Shown here piece by piece: positions 45,777-54,739 of a stretch of DNA of 64,000 nucleotides (position 1 is the stretch's first letter; every line of letters starts with the position of its first letter). The notes beneath the pieces were generated by a model, which saw nothing but the letters and a program-made list of their open reading frames with translations, was not told the DNA's origin and did no database searches. The translations under genes were made by a program, and so were the position numbers. Location: contig NZ_CAAHFG010000001.1 in NCBI RefSeq assembly GCF_900890425.1, forward strand, positions 2,542,001 through 2,606,000, read 5' to 3'. This stretch comes from Pontiella desulfatans. GTDB taxonomy: Bacteria > Verrucomicrobiota > Kiritimatiellia > Kiritimatiellales > Pontiellaceae.

Positions 45777-47255
45777 TTACTTCCCGCCACCCGGCGCCTT
45801 AGCCTCCGGATGCTCTGCCAAAATGGCTTTCATCTTGGATAGCACTTCGGGGTTCGACTTCGCGATATTCTTTTTCTCCAGTTTATCCACTTTGTAATCA
45901 TAGAGTTCATACTCGGCTTTGGACTTCGGCGCGCCGGCAGGTTTCCACTCCACCATGCGGTACCGCTCGGTGCGGATCGCCCGTCCGATGCGGGGGCCGC
46001 GATTGAACGCGTGATAGGCATGGTTACGAACAGTTAGTTCCGGATCCTTCAAAACAGGAACCAAGCTCATGCCATCAAGCCCCTGCGGCACCTTCGGAGC
46101 AGACAGGCCGGCCAGTTCCACCAACGTCGGATAGACATCAACCGTCTCGGCAAATGCATCCGTATGGCTTCCCGGCTTCGCTACGCCCGGTGCAACAAAG
46201 ATCAGCGGAATACGGTTGTCCTGTTCATAGTTGGTGTGCTTCGTCCAGGTGCCGTGGTCGCCGAAATGCCAACCATGATCGCCCCAGAGCATGATTACCG
46301 TATCGTCGGCCATACCCAATCGATCGAGTTCATCAATCACCTTACCCAACTGGGCATCCATATAGGAAAGCGATGCAAAATAAGCGTGAATCAGTGTGCG
46401 CGCCAGTTCCTTGTCTTTGCCCACACCGGTCGCTTCCGGAACAGGAAAATAGTTGGCGATCTCCCCTTTAGGATTTTTGCTGGCATAAGCCGGCGCGCCG
46501 TCCGGTGGCGTGTCGCGCTCGGTCAGCCTGAACACGTTCGGGTCGTACAGATCCCAATATCTGGATGGCGCGTTGCACGGCAGATGCGGCTTGGTGAAAC
46601 CGAGGGAGAGAAAGAACGGCTCGCCGCTTTGCTTGTATTTCTTCAGCCGTTCGATGCCCTCCCGGGCAATGCGTCCGTCGGCATAGGCCTCGTCTTCCAC
46701 ATCGGCCTTTTCCCAGGCGGCTCCGCGCGGCAGGCTCTTGATGTCGCCCAACTTCTGGTTTGCAAAAAAGGCTTCCTCGCGGGTCAGTTGGCCGCCGGTG
46801 CTCTCTTCGAGCACATAATCCACCACCTTGTCCTTATGGAACGGCAGGCTCCACGAGGCGTCGTCGCCATAATTGCCATGGCCAATGTGGAAAATTTTCC
46901 CAACCCCCTCCGAGGTGTAGCCATGCTGCATAAAATACTGTGTAAGGGTAACCGCATCCGGCTCCACTTCCCGGAAGCCCTGACTCAGGCCGTAAAGACC
47001 CGTAGTGGTTGAACGAAGTCCTACCATCAGATTATTTCGCGACGGCGCACAAACGGCCTGGTTGCAATACGCTCGATCAAACCTCATCCCCCGCGCCGCA
47101 AGCTTATCCAGATTCGGCGAGACCACATAGTCCGCGCCATACGCCCCGAACGCAGGTTTCAGATCATCGACCAAAATCATCAGAACGTTTTTTTGTTTTG
47201 CTTGGGCGGACAACGCGCAAAGCACTGCTGCGGCTAAAAACCATTTTGTCTTCAT
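45777..47255 (-). CDS. Secreted sulfatase (iduronate-2-sulfatase-like)
   Basis: 492 aa with a signal peptide (1-20). NVLMILVDDLKP, the formylglycine motif CAPSR with Cys69, FFLSLGFTKPHLP and WGDHGWHFGDHGTWTKHTNYE identify the iduronate-2-sulfatase-like branch of type I sulfatases. Its ATG lies 1 base after the stop of the GH43/GH5 fusion, so the two are probably coupled and act on the same glycan. The sugar is unknown. Confidence 0.93.
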   Translation of the reverse strand: MKTKWFLAAAVLCALSAQAKQKNVLMILVDDLKPAFGAYGADYVVSPNLDKLAARGMRFDRAYCNQAVCAPSRNNLMVGLRSTTTGLYGLSQGFREVEPDAVTLTQYFMQHGYTSEGVGKIFHIGHGNYGDDASWSLPFHKDKVVDYVLEESTGGQLTREEAFFANQKLGDIKSLPRGAAWEKADVEDEAYADGRIAREGIERLKKYKQSGEPFFLSLGFTKPHLPCNAPSRYWDLYDPNVFRLTERDTPPDGAPAYASKNPKGEIANYFPVPEATGVGKDKELARTLIHAYFASLSYMDAQLGKVIDELDRLGMADDTVIMLWGDHGWHFGDHGTWTKHTNYEQDNRIPLIFVAPGVAKPGSHTDAFAETVDVYPTLVELAGLSAPKVPQGLDGMSLVPVLKDPELTVRNHAYHAFNRGPRIGRAIRTERYRMVEWKPAGAPKSKAEYELYDYKVDKLEKKNIAKSNPEVLSKMKAILAEHPEAKAPGGGK

Positions 47256-47256
47256 T

Positions 47257-49335
47257 CTATTTCTCGCTGGTTAAATGCTTGATAAAATCAACTTCACTCT
47301 GCCGGTACGGCGTACCGTCTTTCCTAAACACGTCATGGAACCACGGTTCCGGCTCGGCGGTGTATGTTTTCTTCCAGGAATCCCACGGATAAATCGTCTG
47401 CGACTTGCCGTCGACCAAACCCCAGTTGTAGGCACCGATCTTGTGTTGCTTGAACTGCGGCAACAGGCCTTCGAAGGTCGACTGCGTGCCGCGCGCCATG
47501 TATTCCGTGCAGAGCGCCGGGCGCTCCTGGGCGGCGATCTGCCCGATGACGGGCATGGCGTCGTTCGGGTTGTGGTAGGTATGGAATGAAAGGATGTCGG
47601 AGTTGCGTAGCGACACGAGGTCAATCCGACTCGGCTCCTTGAACCATTTCGGGTTGCCCCATACCCCGGCCGTGAGCGGTTGCGACGGGGCGACCTCGCG
47701 CGCCCAGGCAAACGACTTTTCGAGCAGCTCGGTGGCGCGGTAGCGCTTGAGCGGCGCGGGCAGTTCCTCGGCGGCGGAACCGCCCCACTTTCCCCCGTTG
47801 CCGTTATCGGGCTCGTTGAACAGATCCCAGATCAGCACGCGCGGGTCGTCCTTGTAGCGACGGATCACATCCTGCACATATCCCTTGAGCGCATCCTGTT
47901 TCGCCGGGTCAGCCAGGATGGCCTTGCCCGGCGACTGCACCCAGCCCGAGTTGTGCGTGCGCGGCATCGGCTCGGGCTGTTTTCCAGCCTTTGGAAGTGG
48001 ATACCAGACGCCGTCGAACAAAACAAACATGGTGCCAATTCCATGCCGGTCGGCAATTTCCAGATAGTGGTCGATGCGCTCGAAAAACCCTTCCTTGTCC
48101 TCGCGCCAGCAGATGTCGTGAAGAAAGACACGCATGGTGTTCATGCCGATCGCCGCCGCCCACCCCAGCTCGCGATCGATGGCCTCCGGATCGAAGGTGT
48201 CGGCCTGCCACATTTCCAGCTGGTTGATCGCGCTCGACGGCACGAAGTTGGCACCCACCAGCCAGGGCTGCCGTTCATGCCAGGCATGGGCCTGCTGTGC
48301 GCTCCAGCGGCCTGCGACCGGCGCAACCTCCAGATTCTCAACGGGCGAAACCACGGCGGCATCGCGGTCGCAGGTCAACACCCCGTCCTTCACCTGCAGT
48401 TCCGCAATCTGCAGGAACGAAATCTTCTGCTCCGGGGTGCGGTCTTCGGCCTTGGGCGTCGGGTATGGGCGGTTCGGCTCAACATGGTAGAACAGGAACG
48501 CGCGGCCGTTGATCACCGCCACGCTCGGATGCCGCGCCAGCGTGGCGTCCTGCGCTCCGGTACCGGGCTTTTCAAGAATGCGCTCCTGCTGCGTCCAGGC
48601 AATGCCGTCCTTGCTGCGGAAGACGGCCAGCCCCTTGTGAGGATCGGTCAGCATCCAGAACCAGTTCCTGAATTTAAAAACATACGGAGCCTCCTGATAG
48701 CCGAAGCCGCGCTCCGGGGCATTCACCGCCCCCGGGCACTTGCCCTGGTTTTCCCACGTTTCAAGATCCGTGCTGGTTGCCCACTGGATCCCGCCCCCCT
48801 TGCCAACGCGGTAGTAGGCGCGGAACCCGTCCTTCACCTTGATCAACGACGCATCGATCGGATCGGGCTGGTTGAAGTTCGGCACGCCCGCAAGCTTCCA
48901 GCCGTTGAGCAGGTCGGAGACCGGCGCAACATAGTGGCGGATCACGCCCTGGCCGCCCCACGGCGCAACCGCGTTGTCCTTATAGGTCACGAACATGTGG
49001 CAGGTGTCGCCGTCGCGGATGATGCCCGGCGCCCAGAAGGTCACCGGCATGTCCGGCCTGCCCGGCTCGCCATCGAACGAGCAATAGCCCTTGAACGTCC
49101 AGTCCACCAGATTCTTCGACGCCACCACGCCGATCGGCGTGCCGACATACGTCGCCTTCTCCAGCGTGGCGCGCCGCGCGGTGTAGAAGACCCACCACTC
49201 CTTCGCATGGTCGTTCCATACCACCTCCGGATCGCACGACCCATGGTAGTTCGGATCCGCAAACATCGGCTTCGGCACAAGCCCGGCCAGCGCCGTCATG
49301 GAAAACATTATCAACAGGACAATTAATCTGATCAT
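47257..49335 (-). CDS. GH43-like/GH5-like bimodular glycosidase
   Basis: 692 aa with a signal peptide (1-17). Residues about 20-335 form a five-bladed propeller of the GH43/GH32/GH117 superfamily (SCDPEVVWND, FWAPGIIRDGD, DPIDASLIK, YQEAPYVFKF). Residues about 345-690 are a clan GH-A barrel like GH5, with FNEPD (acid/base Glu508) and LCTEYMARG (nucleophile Glu611). Two catalytic domains in one chain suggest stepwise attack on a branched glycan. A short leader with CGAGG precedes the ATG. The dyad-type promoter at 49381 lies 46 bases upstream, so it heads the sulfatase and epimerase run. Confidence 0.82.
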   Translation of the reverse strand: MIRLIVLLIMFSMTALAGLVPKPMFADPNYHGSCDPEVVWNDHAKEWWVFYTARRATLEKATYVGTPIGVVASKNLVDWTFKGYCSFDGEPGRPDMPVTFWAPGIIRDGDTCHMFVTYKDNAVAPWGGQGVIRHYVAPVSDLLNGWKLAGVPNFNQPDPIDASLIKVKDGFRAYYRVGKGGGIQWATSTDLETWENQGKCPGAVNAPERGFGYQEAPYVFKFRNWFWMLTDPHKGLAVFRSKDGIAWTQQERILEKPGTGAQDATLARHPSVAVINGRAFLFYHVEPNRPYPTPKAEDRTPEQKISFLQIAELQVKDGVLTCDRDAAVVSPVENLEVAPVAGRWSAQQAHAWHERQPWLVGANFVPSSAINQLEMWQADTFDPEAIDRELGWAAAIGMNTMRVFLHDICWREDKEGFFERIDHYLEIADRHGIGTMFVLFDGVWYPLPKAGKQPEPMPRTHNSGWVQSPGKAILADPAKQDALKGYVQDVIRRYKDDPRVLIWDLFNEPDNGNGGKWGGSAAEELPAPLKRYRATELLEKSFAWAREVAPSQPLTAGVWGNPKWFKEPSRIDLVSLRNSDILSFHTYHNPNDAMPVIGQIAAQERPALCTEYMARGTQSTFEGLLPQFKQHKIGAYNWGLVDGKSQTIYPWDSWKKTYTAEPEPWFHDVFRKDGTPYRQSEVDFIKHLTSEK

Positions 49336-49380
49336 AAAACCTCGAAAAAATAAATATGGTCTAGGAACGCGGGAATGTCA

Positions 49381-49400
49381 TGTCACTAAAGTTAGCTACA
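49381..49400. promoter_or_regulatory. Dyad regulatory site and promoter, copy A
   Basis: TGTCACTAAAGTTAGCTACA. On the coding strand the dyad is followed by TGACA, 17 bases, then CATATT. It shares the GTCATGTC..GCTACAA layout with the sites at 52267, 58951 and 62069. Confidence 0.68.
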
Positions 49401-49413
49401 ACCGGGCGGGGTC

Positions 49414-50616
49414 TCACCGCCGTTGCCAATCGAGATAATCACGCATGAACCCTTCCGAAACGGCGGCGCGGCCCCGCGCCGCTGCAGTCCTGGTGGCGAA
49501 GATAGGATTGATGATCCATGGTGTATCGTCGGGTTCCAGCTTCCGCCCGCCGGAGCTCCCCTGCTGGAAAGCGAACGTGGCGAGCATCACGCCATAGTCT
49601 TCCATCACCTTGCAGGCGGAGGAAAGGAACTGCGGATCGTACCACGCCTGCGATTCGAGGAACGCGTTCCACTCCTTTTCCGGCACGGGTTTTTGGATCG
49701 CCTGGTTGATGTATTCGCGAACCGTCAGGCCATCGTGACTTTTCCCGTCCAGGTTTTCCTTGTATTTCCAGACCATGGAAAATTCGGTGACGATGTAGGG
49801 CTTGTCCGTCACGCGGGAGCGGATGAATTTGAGATAGTTTTCGAAGCCCTCGAATTCCGGCATGTGGATATGGAAGTTGGCGCCGGCCACGCGGTCGTCG
49901 GTTTCGATCCAGTCGAGCAGCGCCTGCACCCCGGGGTTGGACTGCATCCGCCGCTGCTCCAAGCGGGTAAAGCCGCCCGAGAACAGCGGCAAGGGTTTCG
50001 CGTTGGCTCCTGCATGCCCCTGTTCCGACAAGTGGGCAACCAGACGCTGCAAAAACCGGGGCATGGGAATTTCGCCGTCGGCACCCGGCAGCATATCTTC
50101 CGGCAACGTGTCGACCGTCACCTCATTCACCGTTTCCAGCGCCACCACATATCCATCCAGCTCGCGGATCAGCGCATCCGCCCAGGCAAAGCACTGCCGC
50201 TCGCGCGGGCTGTCCGGCTCCGGCACCCGCCACCTGGCCTTCTCGAAGTTCCACTTCAAACAGAGGATGATTTGTTGCCCGGCCTTTCCCGCGCGTTTCA
50301 CCGCCAGCAGGTCGGCATCCGTTTTTAAATCGCGCTTGCCAAGAATGAACGGCGTTGCCGGAAAAAAGGTGCGGCACACTTTCGTGCGGCTCAGCTCCAG
50401 CAATTCGGGATCGAGCGCCACGCCATGCTCGTTCACGTTGGCCCCCAGCAGCATGCGCGGTTGCTTGGCCTCGACCTTGAGGCCCCACGGCATCAGCAGC
50501 AGAGCCAGCAAAACAGCAGATGGCCTTTTCAGGGAAAAGAACCCCGTTCGACCACCAGGACAGGCAAGTCCAAACAGCCCTCCAGACTCTTTCGTATCGT
50601 TCGTGGTCAACGGCAT
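49414..50616 (-). CDS. Clan GH-A-like glycosidase, secreted
   Basis: 400 aa. A hydrophobic stretch (RPSAVLLALLLMPWGLKVEA, about 31-50) is the likely signal peptide after a long N-terminus; no better start is seen. The body looks like a TIM barrel with VALETVNEVT (acid/base Glu165 candidate) and YIVTEFSMVWK (nucleophile Glu278 candidate), the pattern of clan GH-A. The family within the clan was not recognised. It starts 7 bases after the sulfatase stop with GAGGA upstream, so it belongs to the sulfatase transcript. Confidence 0.62.
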   Translation of the reverse strand: MPLTTNDTKESGGLFGLACPGGRTGFFSLKRPSAVLLALLLMPWGLKVEAKQPRMLLGANVNEHGVALDPELLELSRTKVCRTFFPATPFILGKRDLKTDADLLAVKRAGKAGQQIILCLKWNFEKARWRVPEPDSPRERQCFAWADALIRELDGYVVALETVNEVTVDTLPEDMLPGADGEIPMPRFLQRLVAHLSEQGHAGANAKPLPLFSGGFTRLEQRRMQSNPGVQALLDWIETDDRVAGANFHIHMPEFEGFENYLKFIRSRVTDKPYIVTEFSMVWKYKENLDGKSHDGLTVREYINQAIQKPVPEKEWNAFLESQAWYDPQFLSSACKVMEDYGVMLATFAFQQGSSGGRKLEPDDTPWIINPIFATRTAAARGRAAVSEGFMRDYLDWQRR

Positions 50617-50623
50617 GCCGTCC

Positions 50624-52231
50624 TCATTTCTTCTTCTTTTTGCCTTTGGCGCTTATTTCCGCGTAGGGCACGGCGCCGACCTGTTCCGCCCAAGCGCCAT
50701 ATTCCTTCGCGAGCGCCGCGACCACCTCGGGATGGCTGGAGGAGAGATCGTGGATCTCGGTGGGATCGGCCTCCATGTCATACAGTTCCCATTCGACGGT
50801 TCTTCCAGCCTTTGGAAAGCCCCATGCCTGATAGAGCTTCACGTCGTCTTCATAGCGCGACATCAGCTTCCATTTGCCCTTGCGAACCGCACGGTTTCCT
50901 TCGTGTTCCCAGCAGAACACCTCGTGGCCTTTTCTCGTTCCGGTTTTGAAAACCGGATCGAGGCTGAGGCCTTCCATCGGGGTGATTTTTTTGCCGTTGA
51001 AGTTCCTCGGATACATGGCTCCCGAAACGTCCACGCAGGTGGCCATGATATCGACGAGATGCCCCAGCTCGCTGCTGGTACGCCCCGGCTTGGCAATGCC
51101 CTTCGGCCAGGCCGCAATCATCGGTGTGCGGATGCCGCCTTCGCCGGTGAAATGTTTATAGAGCTTGAACGGTGTGTTGCTAAGATTGGCCCACGGCATA
51201 TGGTAGGCCACATACGATTCGGGCGTGCCCGGCTCTTCCGCACGTTTTTGTCCGATCCCTTCAGGACAGGCTCCGTTGTCCTGCAGGAAAAAGACCAGCG
51301 TGTTTTCCAGCTGCCCCGTTTTCTTCAGATGCGCCACAATTCGACCGATGCTCCGATCCATGGCATCGATCTGCGCGCAATAGACCGCCATCTTCAGATC
51401 CCACAGCTCCTTTTCCTTCACCTCGTCCCAGGCGGGCACGGCGGGATCGCGCGGTTGGAGTTTCCAATTCCTGGAAACCACGCCCAGTTCCCTCTGCCGT
51501 TCGAAACGCTCAGCGCGCATTTTGTCCCAGCCTCGGTTGATGAAGCGGCCTCTATATTTTTCAATATCCTCCGGCCTGGCGTGGAGCGGCCAGTGGGCGG
51601 CGTCGTAGGCGGCATACATGAAAAACGGTTTGTCCTGTTTCCGCGCGTCGTCGATGAACCCGACCGCCTGCCGATCCATCTCCTCCGTCGAATAAAAGCT
51701 GCCCGGATCGGGGCAGACCCACGGCTTCCCGTCGAGTTCGTAGATGTCGTGCTTGAAATAATCCACCTTGCCCTCGCGCGTCCAGCTGCGGTCGAAGCCG
51801 CGCAGATCAGGCATCACCCCCTTTTTGCGATTGCCGACATGCCACTTACCGAGCTGGCTGGTGTGGTAGCCTGCCGTCCGCAACACTTCGCCGAGGGTCA
51901 CGCAGGTATCGAGCAGATGGCCGCTATAGGCCGGCGTTCCCCAGTCGCCCGCCATGTGGCCGATGCCCGCCTGATGCGGATGCAGGCCGGTCAGCAACGA
52001 GGCGCGCGTCGGCATGCAGCGCGCCGAGTTGTAGAATTGTGTAAAGCGGATGCCGCGCTTCGCCAGCCCGTCCAGCACCGGCGTCTCCGCATCGCCGCCG
52101 AAGCAGCCGATATCCGACCAGCCCATGTCGTCCGACAGGATCAAAAGGATATTCGGGCGGCCCGCCGACCGGGCCAAGGCCGATGCAGCCCATCCGCCCC
52201 CTAGTGCCATCATAAAATTCCGTCTTTTCAT
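50624..52231 (-). CDS. Tat-type arylsulfatase
   Basis: 535 aa from the ATG at 52231; an in-frame ATG at 52267 would start inside the promoter dyad. KRRNFMMALGG is a twin-arginine-like signal, unlike the Sec signals of the other sulfatases. NILLILSDDMGWSD gives metal ligands. The formylglycine motif is CMPTR (Cys72), which keeps Cys, Pro and Arg but has Thr for the usual Ser. Its C-terminus is Lys-rich (KGKKKKK). The ATG is only 7 bases after the -10 TATAAA and has no ribosome site, so the mRNA may be leaderless. Confidence 0.88.
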   Translation of the reverse strand: MKRRNFMMALGGGWAASALARSAGRPNILLILSDDMGWSDIGCFGGDAETPVLDGLAKRGIRFTQFYNSARCMPTRASLLTGLHPHQAGIGHMAGDWGTPAYSGHLLDTCVTLGEVLRTAGYHTSQLGKWHVGNRKKGVMPDLRGFDRSWTREGKVDYFKHDIYELDGKPWVCPDPGSFYSTEEMDRQAVGFIDDARKQDKPFFMYAAYDAAHWPLHARPEDIEKYRGRFINRGWDKMRAERFERQRELGVVSRNWKLQPRDPAVPAWDEVKEKELWDLKMAVYCAQIDAMDRSIGRIVAHLKKTGQLENTLVFFLQDNGACPEGIGQKRAEEPGTPESYVAYHMPWANLSNTPFKLYKHFTGEGGIRTPMIAAWPKGIAKPGRTSSELGHLVDIMATCVDVSGAMYPRNFNGKKITPMEGLSLDPVFKTGTRKGHEVFCWEHEGNRAVRKGKWKLMSRYEDDVKLYQAWGFPKAGRTVEWELYDMEADPTEIHDLSSSHPEVVAALAKEYGAWAEQVGAVPYAEISAKGKKKKK

Positions 52232-52266
52232 AACTGCATTTATATTCCATCCCGCTGTAAATGTCA

Positions 52267-52286
52267 TGTCCCTTGAATTGGCTACA
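52267..52286. promoter_or_regulatory. Dyad regulatory site and promoter, copy B
   Basis: TGTCCCTTGAATTGGCTACA. On the coding strand the dyad is followed by TGACA, 17 bases and TATAAA, the best -10 of the four. It drives the Tat-type sulfatase and the GH-A gene behind it. Beside it, a GGCCAAT/ATTGGCC hairpin (52349-52364) lies after the GH36 stop, without a T run. Confidence 0.72.
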
Positions 52287-52417
52287 AAGGATCCTTATTC
52301 GGTTTCAACCACTCCCGGCCACGCGGCTGATATAGTCCAGAGACCGCATCGGCCAATCCATTGGCCGCCATAACCGGACGCTGCTGCACAGAACCCCATG
52401 GTAATCCGGGAAAAACA

Positions 52418-54520
52418 TTAGTCACGGCGAGAAATGACAACACGTTCAGCCATGGAATCTGGAACCTCCGTTACCCAGAGCCCATCTGATCTTTCGAGAA
52501 AACTCAATCCGTCCGCATTCGGCATTCCGTTGTCCAAATAGAACGCCACCTTACCACCTTCAACCAAACTGAAGCTGATTTGATCCTGTGTGAATTCAGG
52601 ATTCAGCACCGTGGCCGGGCAAAGATATTTGTCGATGTTCCCGACCATCGCCCAACCGTTCTTAATCGGGCAGAGATGCACCAGCTTGTCGGAGAGCCCG
52701 GTCAGTTCCACTGGATACGCTGTATTCAGAACGGTACCGCTCTGTTCATACCAGTCGTAGAGGAACAACCCCTCAGCAGGAATTTTCCACGGCTCAACCG
52801 ATGGCTGGATAAATGAACCCGCATGGGTATAATCAGCCGCAGTGATCGATGCGATGACCGATTCGGCCTTCGAGAGGTTGTAGGAAACAATCGAAGCAGC
52901 ACCATGCGGCAGCGGCGCAATCACACGATAGGCCTGCGGAACTTCCAAGGCGGAAAGCATCACCGAATCCGGCAGCGGCACCGCCGGTGCCAACGGACGC
53001 AGCAGCCGGCCATCTTTCCAGCACAGCGGCGAAATCAGTTCCGGCACAAAATCCGTTGCAGCATCGGACACATAGATCGGTGCTCCTGCCACGGCCTTGC
53101 TAACCGCCATCATACGGCCGCATACTGGGTCGCAGGAGTGGAACATGTCGTGATCCGGCCAAACCAGTTGCCCCATCCAAAGCGTGTTCTGATAGGACTG
53201 GAACAAATGCGACTTCGCCTTGGGCTCGTTGTTGAGCAGATAGTCGACACTCACCCGCGATACCGCGCTATATTTGGTATTATAGACGCTCAGCAGGTCG
53301 GCGCAAAAACAGTTGACCAGACCACCGGAGAGTTTTTTTGCCGCCGCTTCTAGCGACTGCGCATGATTCGCAACGGTTTCCACCGGATTCCCTTTCCCGG
53401 CGTAAAACTCAATCTGACGATTCTGATTATCGATCTTCACAAAATCAAATCCGTGCTCCGTGGCTGAACCGATCAGCGCATCGTAAAACTTCTGCGACGA
53501 TGCCTTGTCGCCCTTCGGCATCATCAGCGGAAGGGGCTCGCCCTGCCACTTTTTCTTATCGATCGGCATCAGGTACGGTCGCAGTTCGTCAATCTCATGA
53601 TCGGGGTGAAGCCCTTGCCACTGCCCGTTCATCGCATGCCAAATACCCATCCATTTTATCTTTTCCGACTTCAGATCCATCAGCGGGTTGAAGCCCTGCG
53701 GAAAAGTCTCCGGATGCGCCTTAAAGGAGAGTATCCGGCTGTCGCCCATCTTGAAGCCGGTCTGGTGTTGGTGCCCGTCGTCCACCAGTACCCAGCGGAT
53801 CGGCACCTCACTGGCCTCGATCTGCTGCATCGACTCCACCAGCAGGTCGGAGCTGATGCTTCGGCGGTACTGCTCCCAGCTGCACCACCCCAGATAGTTG
53901 AACATTTCCGGATATGCCTTGGTGTGGCGCAGCGCCGCACGCCCCTTGACCGCGTCCGACTCCAGCACCGCTACGGCACCGTCATGGAATACGGAGTAGA
54001 TATCCTTGCCGCGCGACCAGGCCAGCAGCGGAAAATCGCCTTCCACCGAATCGGAACCGAAGGTCATCAGCTTGACGCTCAGGCTCCCGTCGTCCGCCAC
54101 CTCCAGTATGGACATGGTTTCCGGACCGCAAACGCCCTGCAGCTGCAGGTAGCTTCCGTCCTTGAGTTCGAACAGCGCCATCAGACCCTGCCGCGCCGGC
54201 TCGCGCGCCTTGGCATCCGGTTTATAATTTTCGTCCATCATGGTCGCCAGCGAATCCGCCGCCCATGGAAAAATACGGTTGGCCGAACTTAGAAAACGCT
54301 GGCGTCCATCCGTACTGAAATAGAGCACCGATTTATATTCCGGCAACTGAATCGAGCGACGCGCAAGTTCGCCGTTCTTCGGACTGTCGGAAAAATCCTT
54401 CAGCGTCTCAACGCCCGCCCCTTTGAGCGAACTCGTATCGATGACCGCAGGTGCCGCAGCCGTAACCCCCAATGCACACACAAAACTCGCAAAGCTGATA
54501 CCATATTTCCAAATTTTCAT
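52418..54520 (-). CDS. GH36 raffinose-synthase/Sip1-like alpha-galactosidase
   Basis: 700 aa with a signal peptide (1-22). GWCSWEQY (211-218), WVLVDDGHQ (243-251), FVKIDNQNR (360-368, likely nucleophile Asp364) and SRVSVDYLLNNEP (421-433, likely acid Asp426) match the raffinose synthase/seed-imbibition branch of GH36. Bacterial members are mostly thought to be alpha-galactosidases. It is exported, unlike plant members. The ATG has CAGGA upstream and lies only about 18 bases after the T run of a terminator-like hairpin, so its expression may be attenuated. Confidence 0.85.
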   Translation of the reverse strand: MKIWKYGISFASFVCALGVTAAAPAVIDTSSLKGAGVETLKDFSDSPKNGELARRSIQLPEYKSVLYFSTDGRQRFLSSANRIFPWAADSLATMMDENYKPDAKAREPARQGLMALFELKDGSYLQLQGVCGPETMSILEVADDGSLSVKLMTFGSDSVEGDFPLLAWSRGKDIYSVFHDGAVAVLESDAVKGRAALRHTKAYPEMFNYLGWCSWEQYRRSISSDLLVESMQQIEASEVPIRWVLVDDGHQHQTGFKMGDSRILSFKAHPETFPQGFNPLMDLKSEKIKWMGIWHAMNGQWQGLHPDHEIDELRPYLMPIDKKKWQGEPLPLMMPKGDKASSQKFYDALIGSATEHGFDFVKIDNQNRQIEFYAGKGNPVETVANHAQSLEAAAKKLSGGLVNCFCADLLSVYNTKYSAVSRVSVDYLLNNEPKAKSHLFQSYQNTLWMGQLVWPDHDMFHSCDPVCGRMMAVSKAVAGAPIYVSDAATDFVPELISPLCWKDGRLLRPLAPAVPLPDSVMLSALEVPQAYRVIAPLPHGAASIVSYNLSKAESVIASITAADYTHAGSFIQPSVEPWKIPAEGLFLYDWYEQSGTVLNTAYPVELTGLSDKLVHLCPIKNGWAMVGNIDKYLCPATVLNPEFTQDQISFSLVEGGKVAFYLDNGMPNADGLSFLERSDGLWVTEVPDSMAERVVISRRD

Positions 54521-54537
54521 ACGTATTCCTGTTTAAC

Positions 54538-54569
54538 AAAAAAATAAGCCCAAGGGATTCCGAGGGCTT
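54538..54569 (-). terminator. Terminator-like hairpin just before the GH36 start
   Basis: On the minus strand AAGCCC pairs with GGGCTT around a 12-base loop containing GGAATCC, followed by A and a run of seven T. The T run ends about 18 bases before the GH36 ATG. It would end the PEP-CTERM transcript or act as an attenuator of the GH36 gene. Confidence 0.65.
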
Positions 54570-54631
54570 GAAACGCTGTCCCATATATTTAGTCCCTCTC
54601 TATTCAAATCCTATCATGTTTGCGACGGATT

Positions 54632-54712
54632 TTTTACCACAGAGGACACGGAGGCACAGAGGAATGGGATCTCTCTGTGTCTCGGTGATCTCTAGCGTAG
54701 CGAGTGGTAAAA
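54632..54712. repeat. Interspersed CACAGAGG dyad repeat
   Basis: TTACCACAGAGG..GAGGCACAGAG is mirrored by CTCTGTGTCTCGG..AGTGGTAA. Same family as the element at 40012-40135. It lies in the 219-base gap between the PEP-CTERM and GH36 genes. Confidence 0.58.
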
Positions 54713-54739
54713 TTTGGTTCCGGCTCCGTCGGGTTAGGA

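Noticed and set aside
47680-49326. 548-codon plus-strand frame
   Set aside because: Antisense to the GH43/GH5 fusion; Arg/His-rich with no domain match.
49862-52204. 780-codon plus-strand frame
   Set aside because: It lies antisense to the GH-A gene and Tat-type sulfatase and spans both; composition is low-complexity Arg/Ser/Pro, typical of a shadow frame.
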